Shown piece by piece: positions 15,471 to 25,600 of a stretch of DNA of 64,000 bases (position 1 is the first letter of the stretch; each line of letters begins with the position of its first letter). The notes beneath the pieces were generated by a model, which worked only from the letters and a program-made list of their open reading frames with translations, made no database searches and was not told where the DNA came from. This DNA is from Antrihabitans stalactiti (GTDB lineage Bacteria > Actinomycetota > Actinomycetes > Mycobacteriales > Mycobacteriaceae), in the NCBI RefSeq assembly GCF_012932915.1, contig NZ_VCQU01000012.1, positions 1-64,000 of the forward strand. The letters are read 5' to 3'. The position numbers and the translations under genes were made by a program.

Positions 15471-17021
15471 TCAGTTGGGGACAAGCGCGTCGGGCTGATA
15501 AGGCGATGCGGTGGATGTGGCGCCGGGGATGTTGAGTTTGGCGAGGTTGTCGATGGCGGGGTGTGCGGTGCCTGCCGGTCCGGCGGCGTAGGCGTCGAGC
15601 AGGCGGGCGGTGATCGCGGTGATCGCGTTGCGGGTCGTATCGCCGGCAGTGTTGGCCCTTTCGCACCGTGGGTCGAGTCCACAGATCCAGTATTCGGTTC
15701 CGGCAGCGAACACGGCGGCGCCTCTGGGTGTCGTGTAGTAGCTGACATCGGCGTAACCGGGGTTGCCGTTGCAGGTCAGAGGGGAATGGAACAGCACCTG
15801 AATGGGTCGTGGGGTCGGGACGGCGAGGTCGACCTGGTTGTATTCGTTGCCCACCATGCGGGGTAGGTGTTGCCCGTCGGACAGGATTCCCTGCAGCAGC
15901 CAGTTGGTGGTGTCGGCGGCGACGAGGTCGGCGTCGACGGGGTTGCATTTGTAGTAGTTGCCCAGCAGCGCGCTTTCCGGGTGTGGGTTGGGTGGGGAGC
16001 GCCATTCCTGGGTCGCTAGTGCAGGGTTGGTTTTGCTGAGCGGGTCTTCGTTGAAGGATTTGTAATCGATTTCGAGTCGGTTCGGACCGAGCGTGGTGGA
16101 GTCGAAACGCATGTGCCGGTAGCCTTCGTTGCCGCCGAGGAAGGCGAGGTTGACACCGCGGTCGCGTGCTTTGACGAGGTTGTTGCGCATGTTCGCCGAC
16201 CAGTACTCGTCGTGGGCGAGGGTGATGACGGCGCTAGCGCCGTCGAGCAGGTGCGGATCGGCGTCGAGGTCGGCGTCGGTGGCGTATCCGATCTGGTGGC
16301 CGGACCGTTCGGCGAACAGCACCATGGGTAGTTCGAAGTAGAGGAAGTCGCCTGCGCCTTGCATGGTGTCGGCCTGGTAGGGGCGGTCGAAACTGACTGC
16401 GCGCGAACGCAATGCCTTCTTGCCACTGGGACTGTCGTAGAGGCTGTATCCGCCCCACCGGTTGTAGGCCTGCCAGGTGGTGACGGCGTTGACGATGACG
16501 ATTCGTCCCTCGTTGGACGGTGTCCGCACGGTGAGTGGCACGAATTGTTGGGATCCGTTGTCGCCGTCGAGACGGAACAGGTAGTCGCCGGCGGCCCACC
16601 CGGTGGTGTCGACGGTCAGCGCGGGATCCCATGGAGCGATGACCGTGCTGGTCGGTTTTTGCACCGTGAAGTTGGGTTGCACGCGGCCGTTGTGAGGGTC
16701 CGATTTCCAGATTTGGACGGCGTCGGAGCCGGTGTAGTTGCCCATTCGGAAAGCGGTCACGGTGAAGTTGTGCGCGGTGGTGGAGACAAATAGGCGGACC
16801 GGTTCGTCGGGTTTCACGCTGATGCGGTCGGCAAATCCTTCGATCGAATGTTCGGGTCCGGGGTGAGTGATCTGCCAACCTGGGGTGCCCGGCGCGGCTG
16901 CAGCGGGGGAGGATGTCGGTTGGGGACTGGTCGGGTCGGGTGAGGCCGATTCGCATGACGCAGCGAGAGCCAGAATCGCGACGGCGGCCGCCAATGCGCG
17001 GCGTTGGACCAGGCTCGACAC
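15471..17021 (-). CDS. DUF6605 / N,N-dimethylformamidase-beta-like lipoprotein
   Basis: A 516-residue exported protein. GTG 17021 gives a short basic start and a lipobox-like end (ALAAAVAILALAASC), so it is probably lipid-anchored. The body begins with an Ig-like strand region (WQITHPGPEHSIEGFADRIS...FRMGNYTG) and continues into the N,N-dimethylformamidase beta-subunit-like domain: YNRWGGYSLYD, SFDRPY, DFLYFELPMVLFAE, ITLAHDEYWSANMRN, FLGGNEGYRHMRF. Homologues in actinobacteria are uncharacterised; enzymatic amidase activity should not be assumed since the alpha subunit is absent. A 14-bp inverted repeat lies upstream at 17211, separating it from the kinase pseudogene. Confidence 0.8.
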   Translation of the reverse strand: MSSLVQRRALAAAVAILALAASCESASPDPTSPQPTSSPAAAAPGTPGWQITHPGPEHSIEGFADRISVKPDEPVRLFVSTTAHNFTVTAFRMGNYTGSDAVQIWKSDPHNGRVQPNFTVQKPTSTVIAPWDPALTVDTTGWAAGDYLFRLDGDNGSQQFVPLTVRTPSNEGRIVIVNAVTTWQAYNRWGGYSLYDSPSGKKALRSRAVSFDRPYQADTMQGAGDFLYFELPMVLFAERSGHQIGYATDADLDADPHLLDGASAVITLAHDEYWSANMRNNLVKARDRGVNLAFLGGNEGYRHMRFDSTTLGPNRLEIDYKSFNEDPLSKTNPALATQEWRSPPNPHPESALLGNYYKCNPVDADLVAADTTNWLLQGILSDGQHLPRMVGNEYNQVDLAVPTPRPIQVLFHSPLTCNGNPGYADVSYYTTPRGAAVFAAGTEYWICGLDPRCERANTAGDTTRNAITAITARLLDAYAAGPAGTAHPAIDNLAKLNIPGATSTASPYQPDALVPN

Positions 17022-17210
17022 CCCCGATATTGTGCACCGTTGCCCAGACGCCGCGCGGGGGATTGCGTGGTTGGCAGGGGGTGCGGACCGGCGCCTGACC
17101 AGGGTCAGACGTGACGACGAGATCCAGTTCTTTCGACTCGGCGACATCTTCGACGCGCACTTTCGAACGACGCGAGAGCGTCAGTCGAAAGCCTGCGGCT
17201 CCTGAGGCCC

Positions 17211-17256
17211 CTCGGCACCTGTCAGGTATAGCGCGCAGTGCGTGACAGGTGCCGAG
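17211..17256 (-). terminator. Perfect 14-bp inverted repeat, probable terminator of the kinase gene
   Basis: Arms CTCGGCACCTGTCA (17211-17224) and TGACAGGTGCCGAG (17243-17256) with an 18-base loop, directly after the last NHL repeat of the PknD-like pseudogene on the minus strand. No T-run, as is usual for high-GC actinobacteria. Confidence 0.6.
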
Positions 17257-17259
17257 AAT

Positions 17260-18953
17260 TGGCGACGTAACTGCGTCCTTAGATGATCGATGCGGGTTCT
17301 TCCGCAGCGGCTCGCTCGCAAAACCAGCACGTGGTCGCTGTCGCTGTCGGCGACATACACATCTCCGGAAATGTCGACCGCCACTCCTAATGAATTTTCA
17401 AGGCCGGTGAATGGCAACTTGACTGCGGTGTTTGATCCAGCGGGCAGCTTCAGAACTCGGTTGTGGCCACTGTCGGTGGCATAGACGTTCCCAGTGGTGT
17501 TCACAGCCACCCACCGTCGGTTGGTGCAGGCCCGTGAATGGGAGAACGATCGAAGTATCGGACCCCGCTGGCAGCATTAGCACGGAATCAGAAAGACCTG
17601 TGACGTAGACGTCGCCGTTCGCGTTCACCGCGATACCGGTCGATGCGTAAAGATGGCCGAAGCGGAGCACTATCTGCGAGTCGGATCCAGCCCGCAGTCT
17701 CACGACCCGAGACTTCTCTTCGTCCACGACATAGACGTCTCCGGCGAGGTTCACCGCTAACCCCACCGTCTTGCCGTTGCCCCCGGTGCGAGGGCAGCAC
17801 CTCTTCGATGGGGGCGGCGGCCTGCGGAGGGTTCTCGATCGGGGCGACCTCGTCGTTGAGGGCCAGCTTCCAATATGCGAGACCGCCGACCACCACTGCG
17901 GCGATACCCACCAATGCGGGGACCGAAATAGACCACCGCGTCCGACTTTGCTTTGCTGGAGGGTTGATGAGCGGCGGATAGATGTAGGGGTCGCCTGCTA
18001 CCACAGTAGCGGGGACAACTTGGCCGGCAATGAGCGTCGTATGCATGTTGATGTCGGGGGCGGCGACCTGGATCGCGCGATTGTGCGGTTCGGCCGGGAC
18101 GATGGCGGCGGATTCGGGCCGGCGGGGGTCGGTCAACGGTGGACCTCCGCCGGAGGGTGCGCCATGGCCGGATCCGCCCGCGCCGCACCGTCGCCGATCT
18201 GGGTAGGTGCCGCCTATGGGTTGGCGTTGACGGGGGTCGGACTGGTCGGGGCGGTGGATCCGTCAGGTGCGCGGCGACCTGCTGTTTGATGCCGGTTCCC
18301 GCGAATGGTTGTGGCCCCCGTCAAACATTCGCGGAGTACGCATGCCAGCGAGTAGACGCCACATCGGGTGTCGGCCACTCCGGTCTGGAATCGATCCGGT
18401 GCCATGTACGCGAATGTGCCGACGGCGGTGCCAGTGCTTGTCAGGCTGGTCTCACCGGTGGCGCGTGCGATGCCGAAGTCGATCAAGTACACGAAATCGT
18501 GTGCCGCGACGAGCATGTTGGAGGATTTGATGTCGCGGTGAACCAGACCTTGGACGTGTGCGGCATCGAGCGCGCGGGCGATCTGTTCGATGATCGACGC
18601 GGCGCGCTGGGGGGCCATCGAGCCACGTTGCGACAGCACGGCGTTGACGTCGGTGCTCAATGAGTCGCATCGTGAGGAACCATCAACCGCCGATCTCGCC
18701 GTATTCGAAAATTGGTACGACGTGCGGCTCATTCAGGCCTGCAGCGAGATGGGCTTCACGTTGGAACCGTTCGCGGAACATCGGATCTGTGCCCAAGTCC
18801 TCGGGTAGGACCTTCAGCGCGACAGTCGGTTTGAGCACATTGTCGTAGGTGTTGTATAGCCGCCCCATCCCACCCTGCCCGGGGCAGTTCCTGCAGGCGG
18901 TAACGCCCGAAGGGCGTCCAGTCAGCTGTCCCTTCCACGGGTGTCATCTCCAT
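17260..18953 (-). pseudogene. PknD-like Ser/Thr protein kinase with NHL propeller, multiply frameshifted
   Basis: Six minus-strand frames together spell a PknD-type receptor kinase. First WTPFGRYRLQELP, then after an indel in the glycine-rich loop GRLYNTYDNVLKPTVALKVLPEDL (catalytic Lys), then another frame with LVHRDIKSSNML, YLIDFGIARATGE and GTFAYMAPDRFQ (APE changed to APD), then a Pro-rich juxtamembrane part and TM helix (VPALVGIAAVVVGGLAYWKLAL), then NHL repeats (LAVNLAGDVYVVDEEKSRV, IAVNANGDVYVTG, VAVDISGDVYVADSDS) in two further frames. M. tuberculosis PknD has the same kinase-TM-NHL layout. At least five indels make a product impossible. Confidence 0.8.
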
Positions 18954-18971
18954 CGGGATTTGTCGGTCACT

Positions 18972-19431
18972 CTAAGTAGCCCAATTTGGCCACACCTCAT
19001 CGTTTCGGACAATTCGCCAGGCGGCTCTATTCGTCGGCAGACATGAGCCCGTCCCCGCCGGTTCGATTGCGCGGGCCAGTGGCCGCCCGGCCGAACCAGG
19101 AGGGCGTCGCCGGCGGTGTGCCCGTAGCTCTTGTGTGGATCCCGAAAGCGCGGCGCGCTCGAGTGGTTGTCCGGCAGTCGACCGATGAGATCCTCTCGTC
19201 TTTGGCCTGACACAGTCGAGACAGGAAGCGCCCGACCAGACGCGACATGCCGCAGCGTCTGCCAGGTCGCGGTCCATGTCGATGTTGCGTCCGGGGCGGA
19301 TTGCGATGTCCTGGCTGTGGAGGAGGATGTCGATGAGGGCCCGCAACAACGCCAGACATCAGCGAAGCGGTCATGCGCGCCGGGTCTATATTCCGTCGCG
19401 TCCTAGCCCCCCGTGCAACTGCACTTCGCAT
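18972..19431 (-). pseudogene. Decayed remnant, possibly maleylpyruvate isomerase-like
   Basis: One minus-strand frame reads RALIDILLHSQDIAI.PGRNIDMDRDLADAA, which is like the LIHSxD helix of mycothiol-dependent maleylpyruvate isomerase-family proteins (compare IIHSSDIRLPLG in the gene at 2256). The sequence on either side jumps between frames and no full domain can be assembled. The stretch 19432-19681 up to the NRPS start shows no gene. Confidence 0.3.
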
Positions 19432-19681
19432 AGGGCGATGACCGGTTCACCCGGGCGAACGGTGGCTGCGTTCGAGTTCAGCACGGAACGTCCCGGGGCG
19501 CTGGCCAGGCCTGCGGGCCGCAGGTGAACTCATTGGCCACCCATTACGTGATAACGGCGGGAGCCGTGCAAGAACCGGTCCACCGATTCACGATGACTGG
19601 CACTCAGCGGCTGTGGACTGGAGCTGTTGACCCCGCTGGCCGATGAAGTTTCGGCGAAGTGGGTAGTTCGGGAGGGTGGTT

Positions 19682-22600
19682 GTGCACAGCGGGCATAGGG
19701 AAGCAAAACAGCCGGTCCACGCGGGTACTCATCTCCCGCGCGGCGAACATCGATCTCGAGGGGCGTTGGGCGATGGCCCGCCAGAATTCTTCCCGCTGTC
19801 TTCGGCACAGCGCGGGATGTGGTTTGCCCAGCAACTAACCCCGCAGGTGCCTTTTACGATCGCCCAGTATGTCGAGTTACGTGGGGAACTGGACGTCGAG
19901 TTGTTGCGGGCGGTTTCACGTGCCGTTGCCCACGAATTCGAGTCGGCGTTCTTGCGTTTGATCGAGGTGGATGGCGAGCCATTGCAGATGGTCGACCATT
20001 CGATCGACTATTCGATGTCCCTGATCGACTTTCAAGGCGAGTCAGATCCGCGGGCGGCGGCACAAGCGTGGGTGCAGAACAACTACTCGACTCCGCTGAA
20101 CGTACGAGTCGACCTGTTGTTTCAGTCGTCGCTCCTGCAGGTCGGGCGCGACCACTATCTGTGGTACTGCAGGGGTCATCACGTCGCGGTAGACGGGTTC
20201 GGCGCAATGACGATGCTGAACCGCGCTGCGTCGCTGTATACGGCCGCGATCGAGGGTGACGTCGTCGCTCCGAGCCGCGCAGCGGACTTGCGCACGTTGT
20301 GCCAGATTGACCAGCAGTACCGCTCGTCGAGCAGGTTCATCGCGGATCGGGCGTTCTGGACCGAGCACCTCACTGGAATCAGTGCATCGTCGACGCTGGC
20401 CAACACTTCGCCTGCCCCCGCGGCGGGATCCAGCAGCGTCGAGAGCACAGCGTTGTCGGAGGAAGCAGCGCGCGGACTAGAAGGCGCCGCAACGCATTTG
20501 CGGGCGAGCCCGGCAGCGGTGGTGATCGCGGGGTTTGCTTTGTACGTCTCGCGGATGACCGGCAAAGCAGATGTTCAGATCAGCATCCCGGTCTCGGCGC
20601 GAACCACCAGCGTGCTGCGCTCGTCCGCGGGCATGCTGACTAACGTTGCGCCACTGCGACTCCGTGTGCAAGCCGACGACCTGGTTGGTGACCTTGTGGA
20701 ACGGGTCCAACTCGAACTGATGGGCGCGTTGCGGCATCAGCGTTACAGCATCGAGGACATTCGGCGTGACAGCCCCACGGCCGACATATCCTCCGGCCTC
20801 CTGGTCAATGTCATGCTTTTTCGCCAGCAGATCCGGCTTGGTTCGCTCATGGGTGAATTTCACATCGTCTCCTCGGGGCCGGTCGACGATTTGCTGGTGA
20901 ACGTCTACTACAGCGGTACTCCATCGCGGACGGTCGTCGACTTTCTGGGCAATCCCAACCGCTATTCCACTGACGAATTGCGTACCCATCACCGAGGCTT
21001 TGTCGAACTGGTAGAGGAATTCAGCACAGCGGATCCGGACACGCCGCTGGCCGATATTCACGCCCCGAGCGCGGCCGCCGAGGCGCGTGCTGTCAAGGAA
21101 TTGGTTGACCTGAGCTATTGGGTGTCGGTGTTGTCGGGGGTGGCGGATGTGTTGGCGTTGCCGACGGATCGTCCTCGTCCGATGCGGCGGTCGTTGGGTA
21201 TGGGTGGGGTGGGATTCGAAGTCGGGGACGGTGTGCATCGTGGAATGGTCGCGTTGGCGCGTACCCACGATGCGACTGTTTTCATGGTTGCTCACGCCGT
21301 ATTGGCCGTGCTGCTGGCCCGGTCGTGTGGCACGGCGGACGTGGTGATCGGTACGCCGGTTGCGGGTCAGCGTGGTGCGGTGTCGGACGAGTTGGCCAAG
21401 ACGTTCGTCAATGCGGTGGTGTTGCGTACGGCGATCGATGCGGCGGAGTCGTTTTCCGATTTGTTGGGGTTGGTGCGGGAAACGGATCTGGGTGCGTTCG
21501 GTCATACCGAGGTTCCGTTCGAGCGGGTGGTGGAGGCGCTCGATCCGGCGCGGTCGGCGGCGCGGTCGCCGTTGTTTCAGGTGATGCTCGTCTGGAAGAA
21601 CGTGGCCACGACGGGGTTGGACCTTGACGCGACGGCTGCGCAGTTTGACCTGCAGTTGACCTTGGTTGAGCATTTCGATTCCGGTGGTGCACCGGTAGGG
21701 ATTGTGGCCGAGTTCGGGTATGCCACCGATCTGTTCGATGCGGCGACGGTGGCCGGTTTCGCGGAGCGGTTCGGGCGCATCCTCGAATCCGTTGTGGCGG
21801 ATCCGGCTATACCGGTCGGCGACGTCGAAGTTCTGGGGGCTGTCGAGCGCGAACGGATCCTGGCGTTTGCGCGTGGTGGTGGGGGAGTGCCCGCTCGGTT
21901 GTGGCCGGAATTGTTGTCGGATGCCGTCGTGATCGATCCCGACGCGATCGCACTCTCGTGTGCGGGCATCGACGTTTCTTATCGTCAACTCGATGACCGG
22001 TCGAGCCGATTGGCGCGGGTGCTGATCCGGTACGGGGCGGGCCCGGAGACTTGTGTTGCGTTGGGATTGGTTCGGTCGATCGAGTCGGTGCTGGCGATGT
22101 GGGCGATCGCCAAGTCGGGGGCGGCGTTGGTGCCAGTGGATCCGAACTATCCTGCAGAACGGATCGGACACATGCTGGCCGATTGCGGTGCGGTTGTCGG
22201 TGTCACGGTCGGCGCTCGGCGCGCCCAGTTTCCCGACGCGTTGCCATGGCTGGAGCTCGATGAGGAGGGTTTCGAGGAGCAGTTGTCGTCCTGTTCGGCG
22301 GCGGGGGTCACCGACGCTGATCGCTTGTCGCCGTTGCGGATCGATAATCCGGCCTACCTGATCTATACCTCTGGCTCGACCGGAGTGCCGAAAGGCGTGG
22401 CGGTCACTCATCGTGGGTTGGCGGATCTTGTTTCCGAGTTGCGCGACTGCTTCATGGTGACTCCACAGGCACGGGTGTGTCACAGTGCGTCGCCGAGTTT
22501 CGACATTGCGGTCTTCGAGATGATGATCGCCGTCAGTGCAGGGGCCACGCTGGTGATCGTGGAGGCATCGGTCGGTGGTGGCGAGGATTTGGCGCGGGTG

Positions 22601-25600
22601 CTCCAACGGGAGCGCGTCACGCACGGATTTCTCACGCCGTCGGTGTTGATGACGGTCGATCCCGCTGGGCTCGAAGCGTTCGGCACGCTCATGGTCGGTG
22701 GGGAGGTGTGTCCGTCAGAGTTGGTTGCCCGGTGGGCACCGGGGCGTCGGATGCTCAATGGTTACGGTCCGACTGAAACAACGATCATGTCGAACCACAG
22801 TGGCCCGTTGAAGCCGGGGGAGCCGATCACCCTCGGTGGACCCACTCTCGGGTTCGGTGTGCGAGTGCTCGATTCTCGTTTGCATCCGGTGCCGGTCGGG
22901 GCGGTCGGGGAGTTGTATCTCTCTGGTCCCGGTTTGGCGCGTGGTTATCATCGACGTCCGTTGTCGAGCGCGGCTCGGTTTGTAGCGGACCCGTTCGGTG
23001 GTGTCGGTGCGCGGATGTATCGCACGGGTGATGTGGCGCGGTGGAATGCGCGTGGACAGCTGGAGTATGTGGGGCGCAGTGATTTTCAGGTCAAGGTGCG
23101 TGGGGTGCGGGTCGAGCCCGGTGAGATCGATGCGGTGTTGGCCCAGCATTGCGATGTCGGGTTCGCGGTCACGGTCGCGCATCCGGGTCCGTCGGGGGAG
23201 ACCGCTTTGGTGTCCTATGTTCTGCCGATTCCGGGTGCAGGGGTCGACACCGTCGAGTTGACCGCGCATGTGGCCGGGCTGCTGCCGGCACATATGGTTC
23301 CGGCGAAAATTGTAGTGCTGGAAGAGATTCCGCTGACCCCGGTCGGGAAACTCGACCGAAAAGCGCTTCCGCCACCAGAATTCGGTCCGTCGTCGGTGTT
23401 CCGGTCGCCGAGCAACCCGACCGAGCGGGCCGTTGCCGACGTGTTCGCCGCGGTGCTCGGCGTCGAGCGTGTCGGGAGCGATGACAACTTCTTCGATCTG
23501 GGCGGTAATTCGCTGACCGCCACCAGAACGGTCGCGCGCGTCAATGCGGCACTCGGCACTCGTATCGGGGTACTGGAGTTGTTCGACGCGCCCACGGTGC
23601 AATCGCTGGCGGTGTGCGCCGACAGTTTCGACTCACGAGGGTCGCCACTTCCGCTGCTGACGCCGAGGGATCGTCGCGATCCGGTCCCGGTGTCACTTGC
23701 CCAGGAAAGAATGTGGTTCCTCAACCAATTCGACACGAGCTCCGCGGCCTACAACATTCCGATCATCCTGCGGCTCTCGGGTGCGCTCGATGTAGAGGTG
23801 TTGCGGATGGCGGTCGCCGATGTCATCGAACGGCATGAGCCGCTGCGGACCGTCTACCCGTTGTCGGATCAGGGGCCGATCCAGGTCGTCCTTCCGCTCG
23901 CGCGGGTTGACTTTGGTCTCTCACCCATTCCGGTATCCGACCATACGGTTCTCCGAGAAGGGATTACCCGTTTGATCTCGGACGGATTCGACGTCACGGT
24001 GCAGGTACCGTTGCGTTTCGGATTGTTCGAGGTGAGCGATGCAGAGCATGTGCTGGCCGTGACGGTTCACCACATCTGCGGCGATGGGTTCTCGATGGGG
24101 CCGTTGGCGCGTGACGTTTCGGCCGCCTACCGCGCACGCATCGACGGAAAGGCCCCCGGGTGGGAACCGCTTGCCGTGCAGTACGCCGACTACAGCCTCT
24201 GGCAGCGCGAGCTGCTCGGCTCCGAAGAGGACCCGGGCTCGGTGATGTCCACCCAATTGAGCTATTGGGTATCGGTATTGTCCGGCGCGGCAGATGTTTT
24301 GGCATTGCCCACCGATCGTCCACGCCCCGCGCGGCGGTCATTACGCGGCGCTGGTGTGCGGTTCGAGGTTGGGGCGGATGTGCATCGCGGCATCGTCGGA
24401 TTGGCGCGTGCCCATGACGCGACTGTGTTCATGGTGGCGCATGCGGTGTTGGCGGTGTTGTTGGCCCGATTGTGTGGCACTGGGGATGTGGTGATCGGGA
24501 CGCCCGTTGCGGGTCGGGGCGTTGCGGCTTTGGATGAGTTGGTCGGGATGTTCGTCAATACCGTGGTGTTGCGTACCGGCATCGATGCGGCGGCGTCGTT
24601 TACCGAGGTGTTGAGGCTGGTCCGCGAGACGGATCTGGGTGCGTTCGGTCATGCTGACGCGCCGTTCGAGCGTGTGGTGGAGGCCGTGGACCCGGCGCGA
24701 TCGACGGCGCGGTCGCCGCTGTTTCAGGTGATGCTGGTGTCGCAGAGCGTGTCGGTTACGGGTGTGGACTTGCCGGGCGTGGCTGTCGATGTGGTGAAGG
24801 TCGATACGGCGTCGGCGCAGTTGGACTTGCAGTTGGTGTTGACCGAGCATTTCGACTCCGGTGGTGCGCCCGCGGGGATCGAGGCGGAGTTCGGTTACGC
24901 GACCGATCTGTTCGATGCGGCGACGGTGGCGGACTTTGCAGAGCGCTTCACACGCATCGTCGAGAGTGCGTTGACGGATCCGTCTGTTGCGGTCGGTGAC
25001 ATAGAGGTGCTGGGTTCTGTTGAGCGTGAACAGATTCTGGCCTTGGCGTGTGGAGGCGGGGGAGTGCCTGCTCGGTTGTGGCCGGAATTGTTGTCGGATG
25101 CCGTGGTGCTCGATCCCGACGCGGTCGCACTCTCCTGCGCGGGCGTCGACGTTTCCTATCGTGAACTCGATGACCGATCGAACCGGTTGGCGAGGGTGCT
25201 GATCGAGAACGGGGCGGGGCCGGAGAGGTTTGTCGCGTTGGGGTTGCCCCGGTCGATCGATTCGGTCGTGGCGATGTGGGCGGTCGCGAAGTCGGGGGCG
25301 GCGTTGATGCCGGTGGATCCGAATTATCCTGCCGATCGGATCGGACGCATGCTCGCTGATTCCGGTGCCGTGGTGGGTGTGACGGTGTGGGCGCGTCGCG
25401 CCCAGTTTCCCTCCACGTTGCCCTGGGTGGTGCTCGACGAAGGGGGCTTCGAGGAGGGGTTGTCGTCGTGTTCGGGGGCTGTCGTCACCGATGCTGATCG
25501 GTTGTCGCCGTTGCGGATCGATCATCCGGCGTACTTGATCTATACCTCGGGCTCGACCGGGGTGCCGAAAGGTGTGGCGGTCACTCATCGTGGGTTGGCT

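Noticed and set aside
20477-22624. 715-residue open frame on the minus strand inside the NRPS gene
   Set aside because: Arg/His/Gln-rich mirror frame of a strongly coding plus-strand gene with clear NRPS motifs; no domain of its own.
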